Source of the DNA: Nymphaea colorata
Lineage: Eukaryota; Streptophyta; Magnoliopsida; Nymphaeales; Nymphaeaceae
Length of the DNA stretch: 64,000 nt
Assembly (NCBI RefSeq): GCF_008831285.2
Contig: NC_045140.1
Coordinates: 19,714,370 to 19,778,369 of the forward strand
Reading direction: 5' to 3'
Position 1 is the first letter of the stretch; every line of letters begins with the position of its first letter. Under the pieces are notes generated by a model. It did not search any database, was not told the origin of the DNA, and was given only the letters and a program-made list of their open reading frames with translations. A program made the position numbers and the translations under genes. Positions 24,701 through 32,200 of this stretch are shown here, in pieces.

Positions 24701-27156
24701 CAAATCATCCAAAAAACCCAACCCTAATTTGTTCTTCTTTTGTTCTTCAATTGCACAAACTCTAACTTGTTAGACAATAAGGTATTTAGTCAACGGTCTA
24801 TCGCAGCATTGTGTCTCTCATAACTTATTGTATGTAATCTAATGTAATGATTGTGAAAATTGTTACTATACACATTATAACTAGTTAGAGGGGTGTAATG
24901 CCGCATTGACATGTATCGTACAAATGGGGCTGCATTATACAATATGGTATCATATCATGTGATACAGATGCGGTGAAAAGGAGAAAAAGGACAAAGGACC
25001 GGAATCCTCTTTTCCATTTTGGGGTATAAAACCCCCCATCAGACTTGAATTTTTAACCCTCTTAGAAGTTCTATCTGAGGAAGCTCCTTTTGTTTTGATG
25101 AAGAAAATGTTGACTTACAACTAAATTTGTTCAGGAAAATCGACTAGTCGCTGAAGAAAGGGAGGTTAGATTTTTTTTTTTTTTTTTAGCTATAACAACC
25201 TATTTCTACCAGTGAAAGGTACTGATAATGAGATGTTATTCAGCTTCTCATTTTTTTCCTATTGATGGTAGGCATAAGACCCAATGCAGCTAGGAGAGAA
25301 CAAAAACAAAAGGGATGATGCATGTAGGAGGTAGCTTTAGCAAAAGGAGAAAAGGTAGAACAGATAATAGATCTTATAGCAGAGCAACTAGTGGCAGATT
25401 GACTACTCCTTCCTCAAAGAAGTTTTTCCTTCTCAAACAATTCCACATCTTCAACATGATATTCAAACAGCTCTGACTCATTTGGCAGAACAGGCAAATA
25501 AAACAACGGAAGACAGGCCTATGATGCATGCATTTCATTTTCAAGCCATGGCAGATGTAGTTATTTCTATAGGTCTTGGAAATAAACAACCTTTTGTTTT
25601 CAGTTGAACGAAAAACTTTTGAGACAAATGTTAAAGAAGAAAGAACATATTCTGATAGATTAACATTGAGTTGGAGAGGAACATGCTACAATGTCCTAGA
25701 AGATGGATGGACAGACACGAGGAGAATAACATTGATGAATTTTCTTGTAACTGTCCTAAAAGAATTACATTTTCATGATTTATCAACTTGCATAGACAAC
25801 CAATGTTATCCTTCATGTTTTTTATAAGGTCGTGGAAGAAATAAGATCTGAGAATGTTGTACAGTTTACCACTAATAATGCAGCAAGTTATAAAGTTATA
25901 CATGGAATGTGCACTTAAGTATGGGTCATTCTTTTGGACTCCATAAGCTACTCATTGTGTCAATCTTGTTTGACAAACTTGGCAAGGGAATAGATGAAAT
26001 CAACTATTGATCAATGACAAGAGACCACAAAATATACATATTATTATGCTTATGTCTTAATTCTAATAAGAAAATTTAACATGACTCCCCTTCCCTCTTC
26101 GTCACTTTGTCCCTCTCTCTCTCCCTACTTCAATTTCTATCCCTCTCTCCCGATTTCCCTCCCTTCCTCTCTCAGTCTCTATCTTTGTCAGTCTTTGTCC
26201 CTATTGCTTACCCTCCCTCTGTGTCACACCCTCTCTATGTCTCAATCATCCTCCCTCTCGTAATCACTCTCTTTTGTTTGTTCACATTTTTTGTATATTT
26301 AATACGTTAGCATTATTAGGTTATAAATTATTATTTGAATTTTAAAATTCATGAATGTGTTATATGTCAATTTGTAACACCCCAGAAGTTTAGTCTCGTA
26401 TCGAAGATTGTGAATGATCTTCAAGGGCTTATAAAGGGGGGCCATTAATGAGATGATTGTCATGGTTCCTACCCTTTTTCTGGTTAGGACCGAAGCTGCT
26501 AGGGGCCGGGTTGGGATCTGTCGAACCAGGGGCCCGAACTCAGGAGTGGGTCGGGTTGTTACAGTGGTATCAGAGCCGGTTCAACACTCGGACCTGAGGT
26601 CCCACACGCGCGGACGCGTGTGCCTTAAAGGGAGTGGATTGTAACACCCCAGAAGTTTAATCTTGTATCGAAGATTGGATCTTCAAGGGCTTATAAAGGG
26701 GGGTCATTAATGAGATGATTGTCCTGGTTCCTAGCCTTTTTTTGGTTAGGGACGAAACTGCTGGGGGGTGGGTTGGGATCCGTCGAACCAAGGGCCTGAG
26801 GTCAGGAGTGGGTCGGGTTGTTACACAATTTCTGTGATATAGATACAAAAGCTATATCAAGAGATTTAATAGACACAGGAAGAAAGTCCCCAAAGAAGCA
26901 AAGTGCAGAAGGAACTATGAGCACATAAAAAACTAATGCACTAAGGCACAAGGTAAGGCTGAAAAATGCTTCAAAAGAAGCATGAGTCAGTAAGGACCAA
27001 AAAGCCCTTTAAATAGATATACAAGGATGCCTTTTGGCTTCCAATGGCTAGAACAGCTGTAACAAAAAGAAAATAAAGAAAAACAGAAAAACATAGAAAA
27101 ATACCAAAGAAAAAAAATTACAAAACGGAAAAGAATAAAAATAGCTCTTATGTTTA

Positions 27157-27209
<53 letters not shown>

Positions 27210-30177
27210 TATCATATGATCCACAATTGCTAAACACTATGCAGTTGATCTCATATACGTATAGCAATTGTGTAATATGACAATATATATACTTCATGCA
27301 CTTATGTAAACTTTAACACTGCCATACACTATAGTGTCCCCACATCCAAGTTTTCTAAAAATGCTTTGCACCTGCACTCACACCATGCTCTTGGGATAGT
27401 CATTTTGGTCAACTGTATTCATTCTTTTATTAAGGTCGTATCAGTCAATCTCACTCCAACATCCAGTTTGCATCTTGATTTTTATTACAAAAGGCTTCCA
27501 AGTGCACGTCCATGGGACAATTGGATGTCCATAAAGTGTATCAACGAAAGTTTCTCTCTCAACACTCAAAAACATGGTTCCTCCAAATGCTCTCTTAAAT
27601 CTTGATCATTCATTATTTATTTTTAGAAGTACATTTACAACTATTGTTTCAATATATATAGATGACATCATGACATAATTTTCATAGTCAATTCAAGTGA
27701 AGAAGCCAAGATTGTCAAAAGACTTTTCGGGCCAAAATTTTAAGATGAAGGATCGTGTAGACTTGAGATATTTTTTTGACATTGAGATTGATAAATGATG
27801 ACATTTTAACTCTGAACCAACATAAATATGCTCCTCAATTTGGAGGCATTGCATTAATTGCACATAACGTTTTGTGATCTTAAACAAAACTATGTCACAT
27901 TCTCCACACGGGACCCATGAGTCTTGCGCAGGCCTTTCTCTCCCCGAACTTAACATGACCAACATTCTCAAGACAGCATGTCTCTAAACAATGATCAGCA
28001 AAATCTTACGCTGTATTCATGCAGTGTTATAGCAATTCGATGCACGTGTAGCCATGTCATAGCCATATCCCATGTCCACATGTTAACAAATGCTATGAAC
28101 CACCAACAAGCCTAATCCATGTGTCCATGAAAGATACACTTGAGAGTTGCTCGAGTTTAAGTATAGCAGACAAATTTTCTGGTCATTCACAATAATGCCT
28201 ATATTTAGAGCTTCTTTTGACTAAAGACATTGAGGTGTCTTAAGAGGATCAGTTAGATGAGAAGTGACTGTGCAGCTCTCTTAGAAATGCTTGACTTGCA
28301 TAGTGAAAACAAATAGGGATTGCTCAACTGACTATTTGTGATTAATACGACGGCATTGCCCGAACAACTGCAAATATCATGTGGCTTTCATATGTTAATT
28401 TTGTGCTTGCTTGTTAGTTATAATTCATTCCTTTACCTGATCAAGGAGGATCGAAAGAAGGTGTTCTGTATCATCCTTTGATAAGCCCTTTTCTGGTATA
28501 ACCTGCAATTTGGGACACTTGTAGGGGTATCCAGGTAGACACCTTCCATGAACCATAGTATGAAGAACTTATAGTAAATAAGGGTGGCACTGACAAGCCG
28601 AAAAGCAAATCCCCTGAGCCAATTAAATAGATTGGAGATGCATACGAACCTTATAATAAGATTTGCCAACATATTTGGATTAAAAGAATCGAACTCGGCG
28701 GAGTGAGGCCTGAAGGAAATGGAATGCAACAAAAGGCTCGTATGATGTTAACTATTAAGAAGTCAACACTCAAGAAAAAAAAAATACGTATCTACCATTT
28801 TTTCGGAAAGAAAAATCAAATTAGCAGACTCTCAGCTTCTAACTGGGACTACCTTTTGCAGCAAAACTCAAGTTAAAGTTTGTGTCCCAGTTTTTTGCAT
28901 GTTCATTTGTGCTGACCTAGTGCATAGAACTGAACTTTTCAACATAACAAGCTTGCTTTCTGGGCTGGAAATTCATTCCGTGTATTAGTTGCATAGCATA
29001 GAGAACTATGTTCTACCAAAAATAGAAGCAGACACCCAAAGGACTCCGTTAAGAATGCTTGTGGCTTGGTTTCTATAGAGTGTCAGGAGGACTTCTGATT
29101 GACTTAAAAAGTACAACCAAGGAATACTTAAACGTGTCCAAAGATGATTGTCCTGTTAGCCAAGAACATCCGCCTTCGGCATCCCAGCCAAAACATCAAG
29201 ACACCTTAAGTGGTACTCTTATTCATGGTTTCAGTTATTTAGTTCTGCTAACCAATCATCAGGCAAAGAATCGCCAAAAAAAAAATGATTAAAACAACTA
29301 AAAATTAGATCCAATACCTCAGACTGACAATGCACTGGGTGTAAGGAGTCTCCGAAACAAGCTTGAAGTCGTCTTGGAATATTGCATGCCTAAATAAACG
29401 AGCGTGATCAGTTCTGTTGCCCATATTATCAGTTTACGAGCAAGGAGGTGTATGGATGCACCAGGAATTGTCATGAACTTGCATTGCATGACGTAAAGCA
29501 CGATCCAGTCTTCTGATAAATGGTCACATCCAAACAACCCCGGACAGGACTATTTCAACAACAACGAAACCGTATCGATACTGAAACCAAGAAAAAAATC
29601 CTTACATGGCCGTCAATTCCTCAGTGAGGACCTCTCCATCGCCACCTTCATGTGAGTGGTCCCTCGAGGAGCTCCTACCCTTGCCCTTTCTCCCACCAGA
29701 TACGCCACCACGCTTCTTCTTCTTGGAGCCATGAACCTGCGAAGTCTCCGAACCAATCTCGGAGTCTTCCCAGACTGCCGACAGCCTGAACAAATAAGGA
29801 ACACCATTTCAACATGAAACTTGTTCTTCTTCTTGTTTGGATAAACTCGTGGATCAAGAAAATTGCAATAACCAATCTTTCGCTAACTTTATAGAATGAA
29901 CTAATGACCCCATTTGCAGTAATATATGCATTTGATTGTGCTCAAGAAACCACCAAAGCAGACACGCCCACTCAATCAGCGAAAGTGGAATAAAGGAACA
30001 AAAAGTTGCAAGCAGTGAAGTAAGACTGCTGGAAGCAAGTGTTCCGTACTGAGGCGCGGATTGCTTGGCAACAGAGTCGTCATCTTCATCGAGTTGCTCC
30101 CGATCCCTGCCCTTGTTTCTCCTCCCATCCGACGCGCCGGAGCCCCGCTTCTTCTTCCTCTTCGAGTTACGTCCCAT
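1..30177 (-). CDS. GCN2: GCN2-type eIF2-alpha kinase (5' complete, 3' end outside window)
   Basis: Cytosolic Ser/Thr kinase that senses uncharged tRNA and phosphorylates eIF2-alpha under amino-acid starvation. Exons in transcript order: 30050-30177, 29606-29785, 29318-29389, 28650-28709, 28437-28542, 23189-23290, 21854-22324, 19114-19233, 18946-19029, 18760-18864, 18553-18667, 15266-15383, 14558-14612, 9770-9936, 9117-9307, 8138-8286, 7790-8039, 5809-6085, 3011-3104, 186-266 and 1-54. All phases agree and sum to 993 codons. Seen: ATG at 30177 opening MGRNSKRKKKRG; RWD domain about residues 97-216 (CLPGYPYKCPKLQ); acidic Ser-rich linker about 217-413; kinase about 505-825 with GRGAFGHVV, AVKRI lysine near 537, HRDLNPNN, DFGLAKF and TAPEIEQ; then the HisRS-like domain (GGDMLELCHELRLPF, FDIIGGAPPLTEAE). 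Some donors are weak (GTCTGG after 14558, GTTGCC after 8138). The remaining HisRS-like and C-terminal regions should lie to the left of the window. Confidence 0.94.
267..3010 (-). other. GCN2 intron (between exons at 3011-3104 and 186-266)
   Basis: AT-rich intron of 2.7 kb. It contains a (TA)n run at 712-735 and no supported gene. Open frames in it have no codon structure or family similarity that I recognise. Confidence 0.8.
712..735. repeat. (TA)n microsatellite
   Basis: Twelve TA repeats in a GCN2 intron. Confidence 0.93.
3105..5808 (-). other. GCN2 intron with LTR debris
   Basis: 2.7-kb intron. It carries an LTR-like unit at 5285-5513 listed separately. The stretch 3850-4580 has an unusual GTAC-rich and pyrimidine-rich composition, with imperfect inverted words around 3925-3945, but no recognisable gene. 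The open frames there (3852-4133 and 4144-4578, plus strand) look like chance. Confidence 0.7.
5285..5513 (-). mobile_element. Old LTR with retroelement priming sites on both sides
   Basis: A 229-bp segment starting TGTTA and ending TAACA, the inverted ends expected of an LTR. Immediately left, 5273-5284 reads GCTCTAATGCCA, two mismatches from the reverse complement of the initiator tRNA-Met primer site. Immediately right, CTCCTCCTTCAAG is a reversed polypurine tract. The orientation is therefore minus. Having both sites flank one LTR suggests the shared LTR of two tandem elements or a recombination product. No intact coding sequence is left. Confidence 0.5.
6086..7789 (-). other. GCN2 intron
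   Basis: 1.7-kb AT-rich intron between the end of the kinase-domain exon and the first HisRS-like exon. It includes a TG/CA-rich stretch around 6418-6470. No gene or clear repeat was recognised. Confidence 0.75.
10337..10500 (-). repeat. Copia 3' LTR
   Basis: 164-bp LTR. On the minus strand it starts TGTTAAGACG and ends TTAACTTTATCA. It is the 3' LTR because the polypurine tract abuts its right side. It is flanked on the left by the target duplication GTTAT (10332-10336). Confidence 0.95.
10501..10512 (-). promoter_or_regulatory. Copia polypurine tract
   Basis: The minus strand reads TTGAGGGGGAG next to the 3' LTR, the expected primer for plus-strand DNA synthesis. The pol stop codon (TGA, 10508-10510) overlaps it. 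Confidence 0.85.
10508..13486 (-). CDS. pol: Copia pol remnant: integrase, reverse transcriptase, RNase H (no gag or protease)
   Basis: Open from just after an in-frame TGA at 13487-13489 to a TGA at 10508-10510, about 992 codons without interruption. Counted from a GTG at 13429: integrase zinc motif His46, His51, Cys72, Cys75; catalytic triad Asp103, Asp166, Glu202 with D,D-35-E spacing; reverse transcriptase with LDVKNAFLYGDL and the YVDD active site near 658; RNase H with DADYAG, SSAESEYRAM and the tail QTADIFTKAL. There is no ATG at its start; the first in-frame ATG is at residue 135 inside integrase. The frame opens in the spacer normally found between protease and integrase (CRAIFDSSSLVFQD), so the 5' part of the polyprotein is deleted. 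How it would be translated alone is unclear. Confidence 0.93.
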   Translation of the reverse strand, partial: TKRDTRELNCRAIFDSSSLVFQDILTGRVIGSGREQGGLYRLVHSFPFAGSTSSGSSSSSAYTWHLRFGHLPFQKLLHVLPQLSHKSSFQCESCQLGKHHRSSFPPRSSRSSHSVFELLHFDVWGPSRTPDLQGHRYYLVAVDDYSRVSWVFLMKHKSEAGHVIKNFINEILTQFDTCVKIVRSDNALEFCASSLEQFFRDKGIIHQTSCAYTSQQNGVAERKHRHILDVARTIIIHSHVPHSYWGDAVLTACYLINRMPSSVLGDLIPFSVLFPDKELFSVAPRIFGCVAFVQLLGPGRDKLSPRAIKTIFVGYSRTQKGYRCYDPSTRRYYVSADVTFFESTSYFSPNGTQLRVPEFSDEVHLPLPLMSYPQPVASRFGAIYQRRTKPVQPAPCAPVPSPNMPKVLPEHTNPADHSLCDDATGDSPEHATGPHINELDMPIAQRKGKRSCTMHPLSGHLSMARLTPTYRQFVKGLSAVALPQTPMDALSDPKWAAAMQEEMDALQSRGTWTLVTPSSDAAIVGCRWVFTVKYRADGSIERYKARLVAKGYTQTYGVDYYDTFSPVARHASLRVLLAVAVSKNWSLSQLDVKNAFLYGDLHEEVYMQQPPGFVAEGECQKVCRLRKAIYGLKQSPRAWFQKLSENIEYEGFRRSSADHSLFVKKTSTGTVIVLVYVDDIIVTGDDIQGISNIKGVLGRHFVTKDLGELRYFLGIEFARNQKGLIMCQRKYVTDVLQETGMLGCRPASTPMDINTRLYDDDTEDVDARQYRGIVGKLLYITVTRPDIAYAVSRVSQFMDKPKKVHWDAAMMILRYLKNSPGMRLFFQNGTSLTISVYVDADYAGCHLDRKSTTGFCVFIGSNLVTWKSKKQTVVARSSAESEYRAMAQATAEVMWVRSLMLDLTVEVPLPMQLLGDNKAALFIANNPAFHERTKHVEVDCHYTRDMIQKGFVSTSHISTTGQTADIFTKALARGPFQSCCSKLSLFDIYAPT
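13490..14016 (-). repeat. GC-rich minisatellite leader of the Copia element
   Basis: About 0.5 kb between primer site and pol made of short GC-rich tandem units: roughly 24-27 bp units containing CGACTGACGCCGATGAGG at about 13896-13972, a 30-bp unit repeated twice around 13828-13886 (GGCGGCAATGGACAGGGC), 13-bp GGCGCAGGCAGACG-like units at about 13676-13760, and GCAGCGGCGGAGCAG-type units at 13550-13640. Composition is sharply unlike the AT-rich surroundings. Frames through it encode only Arg/Pro/Gly/Ala repeats and resemble no gag or protease; those I checked lack an ATG. It occupies the position where gag and protease should be. Confidence 0.85.
14017..14028 (-). promoter_or_regulatory. Copia primer binding site (initiator tRNA-Met)
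   Basis: On the minus strand this reads TGGTATCAGAGC, the usual plant primer site matching the 3' end of initiator tRNA-Met. It touches the 5' LTR with no spacer. Confidence 0.92.
14029..14192 (-). repeat. Copia 5' LTR
   Basis: Same 164-bp sequence as 10337-10500 and next to the primer binding site, so it is the 5' LTR. It contains a TATA box (TATATAAA on the minus strand, 14085-14092), the likely promoter of the element. The target duplication GTTAT follows at 14193-14197. Confidence 0.95.
15384..18552 (-). other. GCN2 intron with TA/TG microsatellite
   Basis: 3.2-kb intron splitting the glycine-rich loop from the start of the kinase domain (SDFEEIRSLG|GRGAFGHVV). It contains a compound (TA)n(TG)n run at 15692-15739, TG/CA-rich stretches near 16560 and 16840-16930, and no supported gene. 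Confidence 0.75.
15692..15739. repeat. (TA)n(TG)n microsatellite
   Basis: Uninterrupted TA repeats passing directly into about 14 TG repeats, inside a GCN2 intron. Likely length-polymorphic. Confidence 0.95.
19234..21853 (-). other. GCN2 intron with C/A homopolymer tract
   Basis: 2.6-kb intron. At 19943-19985 it has a C-rich tract followed by about 25 A residues, and then CT/GA-rich sequence to 20120. No gene was recognised; open frames over this tract are low-complexity artefacts. Confidence 0.7.
23811..24110. repeat. Diverged tandem duplication, unit about 150 bp
   Basis: Two head-to-tail copies share AAGAAACTGA, then a T-run, CATGTAA, ACTGGACCTTAAGCTAACCA and GAATAGAGA words in the same order, with small indels. 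Probably an old local duplication of retroelement debris. Confidence 0.7.
26565..26576 (+). promoter_or_regulatory. TRIM primer binding site
   Basis: TGGTATCAGAGC, complementary to the 3' end of initiator tRNA-Met, one base after the first LTR. Confidence 0.9.
26603..26622 (+). other. Hairpin in TRIM interior
   Basis: Perfect 8-bp stem CACACGCG / CGCGTGTG around a four-base loop CGGA, inside the 76-bp interior. The second TRIM copy (63854-63873) keeps the whole stem and differs only in the loop. Confidence 0.85.
27161..27206. repeat. (AT)n microsatellite
   Basis: About 23 uninterrupted AT repeats in a GCN2 intron. Confidence 0.95.
30050..30177 (-). other. GCN2: GCN2 first coding exon
   Basis: Exon 1 holds the ATG (30175-30177) and 42 codons plus two bases, encoding a very basic start (SKRKKKRGSGASDGRRNKGR) followed by an acidic stretch (LDEDDD). 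It ends at a GTACGG donor. An ATG start is chosen because the other reading frames crossing this stretch begin only at GTG or TTG. Exon 2 at 29606-29785 carries a second similar basic block, so this exon may be a duplicate or an alternative first exon. Confidence 0.85.
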
Positions 30178-32200
30178 GTATGCCTCCCTGTCTTCCCGAC
30201 GCCTCCGATCTCATGCTTCTGCCAATCAATCACGGCCTCTCTCTCTCTCTCCACCCAATAAGAAGCTTCCTCTGCTCCTTTCCGTCCCTTCCCGCTTGCT
30301 GAAACGGTTCAAGAAAAAGCAGGGGAAAAGTTGTGGAAGGCCACGATGGCGAGCGAAAGCCTCCGCGGTGCCTACTCACTAGTCACTATTGCTTGGGCAC
30401 GAGAACGGCGTCCTGCGTGGTCCGCCCAACATTTTGGGTGTATTTGCAGGGGAGTGGAAGTGGAACCCGCGACATATCGGTTCTCGTATTGCCATGAAAT
30501 CCACAGCCCACGAACAAAAAGTTTGTCAAAGACATTGGTGTTTTTACCGAGGCCGATTGCCGTGATAGGTGGTAATATACATAATATAGGTTATGTTGTA
30601 TTATATTATTGTGGTATAAATGTGGCTTTGTATATACGATTTTATAGCTTAGTAGTATAGTTTAGCATAATATGGTTTGTTAATGTAGTGTACTGATAAC
30701 ATATAGTCATTGTACGATTGTATGTACTAACATAATACGTGCCGTAGTATTATTTATTAGCATAGCATAAGATTATCATAGTCATTATTCAATTGTATTA
30801 ACATTAACCTAGTGAAAACTAGTAGCATAGTATGTAAAGCATAATATTACACAATTTAACTATTGTATTATTAATGAATTTGCTTACCGTTTATGTCGCC
30901 ATAAGATGCACCATCCTTTCTTGCATCGCTTTTAATTAATATGCTCATTTTGTATGCGTTGCCATTGACAATGAAATTGCCCTTCAACTTACATTCTATA
31001 AGATGCATTTTTGTTTCTCGCGTCGCAGTTAATGTGCTGTTTTCATATAAAAAATTGCTCGCCCTAGTTATATCGCTATATACGCATTGATCTTTTTTGT
31101 ATATGGTTTTCTAATTGACTGGTTTATAACTGTCGTTAATATGTGTTTATATGCACATATGCATCATCATGGATAAATTGTGCATTCCTTGCATAGGTGT
31201 TAACCTGAATGCTCTTGTTTGAATGCACATCTATTGATAATAACTGTTCATCATGGTTATATCGTTACAATGAAAAGCTTATCAAGTGCATATTAGGTCC
31301 AACACTGAAATAAAGATTGAGTGATGGACATCCTCAGAAGAGATTCTCTCCTTTTTCTTCTCTTGGGCACCTTTGAAACCTATGTAGAAGGTGGTGCACC
31401 CATCAAGTAAAGTGTCGCACATCCATTATTTGCATAACAAAAAATATGCATCTACAATATTGAAATCGACTATTGAACTTTCACCAACCTACCAATCCAA
31501 CCAACTAAACTAGACATGCCTAGGCATGTAATAAAGAATTAAAGATATAATCAATGCCCCATCGGAAAAACCGCCAAATTTGTCTTGAAGTATGCAAATG
31601 CAGTCTACAATGAACACAACCCAAAGTTCAGATCTTATTCTTATGTTCCGTTTATTACCACATACTATTTGTTTTGATTTCTTTATTGCCTCTTGGTATT
31701 GGTCTCACAATGCTAACTTATTACATGTACTTGAATCCCAAAGCCACTCACATATGCAGACTTGGTGAACTTCATCTTTATCAAGGCCATACGAGGACCC
31801 TTCTCATACTTCTCATGGGGTTCTGGACCCAACGTAGGCTCACTGAAACCATGTAATTCCATTTAAATTAGTTAGCATATTAATTTTTTTAATGTGTCAT
31901 TTAAAGCGCTACATTATTTCTCTCCGTGTGGATGCAAGTGACAAACAAGACGTCTTGTAAGAGGGAGGATGGGAAATGCGGCTCAGCCGACAGCAAATCA
32001 AACACGAGTCCAGGTGTCCGGTAGATATAATAGGTACGGGCCATTACTGATGCCGTCGGACCGGCCATTGCCTGTGCCGTTAAGGATCAGCACTCAGCAG
32101 AAATCCGCGCCGTTGCTGCTGCTGGAGCCACGAGAAACCCTAATCTGAGTTTTTCTACCTTGCTGCTTGTATCACAGATAATAAATTATTCTTCGTCTCC
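30178..32200. other. Shared upstream region of head-to-head genes
   Basis: About 2 kb between the GCN2 start (leftward) and the TCF25 start (rightward), so it should hold both promoters and 5' leaders. Next to GCN2 it has a CT-rich tract (30237-30253). The middle, 30560-31300, is AT-rich with recurring TAGTAT/ATAGCA words and no coding signal. Near TCF25 it becomes GC-richer and has a telo-box. I see no gene inside. Confidence 0.7.
32135..32143 (+). promoter_or_regulatory. Telo-box upstream of TCF25
   Basis: AAACCCTAA, 58 bases before the TCF25 ATG. This element is common near the transcription start of plant genes for translation and growth. Its use here is inferred only from sequence and position. 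Confidence 0.55.

Larger units (their letters stand above)
26373..26825 (+). mobile_element. TRIM (terminal-repeat retrotransposon in miniature), complete
   Basis: A 453-bp non-coding retroelement. LTRs at 26373-26563 (191 bp) and 26640-26825 (186 bp) begin TGTAACACCCCAG and end GGGTTGTTACA. The 76-bp interior has a primer site for initiator tRNA-Met (TGGTATCAGAGC, 26565-26576), a GC-rich hairpin (26603-26622) and a purine tract AAAGGGAGTGGA before the second LTR. Target duplication CAATT at 26368-26372 and 26826-26830. The LTRs contain a TATA-like TTATAAAG and differ by several substitutions and a 5-bp length difference, so the insertion is older than the Copia element. It lies antisense in a GCN2 intron. 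It cannot encode protein and needs another element to move. Confidence 0.92.
23291..28436 (-). other. Largest GCN2 intron (5.1 kb), rich in repeat remains
   Basis: Separates two RWD-domain exons. It contains a diverged tandem duplication (23811-24110), a primer-site-like CCTCTGATACCA at 23739-23750, related LTR-like fragments at about 24297-24410 and 27888-27960, a pyrimidine-rich stretch at 26085-26275, a complete TRIM element at 26373-26825 and an (AT)n run at 27161-27206. No host gene was recognised. Confidence 0.75.

Noticed and set aside
26081-26310. Ser/Leu/Pro-rich plus-strand frames
   Set aside because: They are translations of a pyrimidine-rich low-complexity tract.
29976-30254. Possible upstream frame overlapping the GCN2 start
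   Set aside because: It begins at a GTG, not an ATG, and overlaps exon 1 out of frame, so there is no good case for a regulatory uORF.
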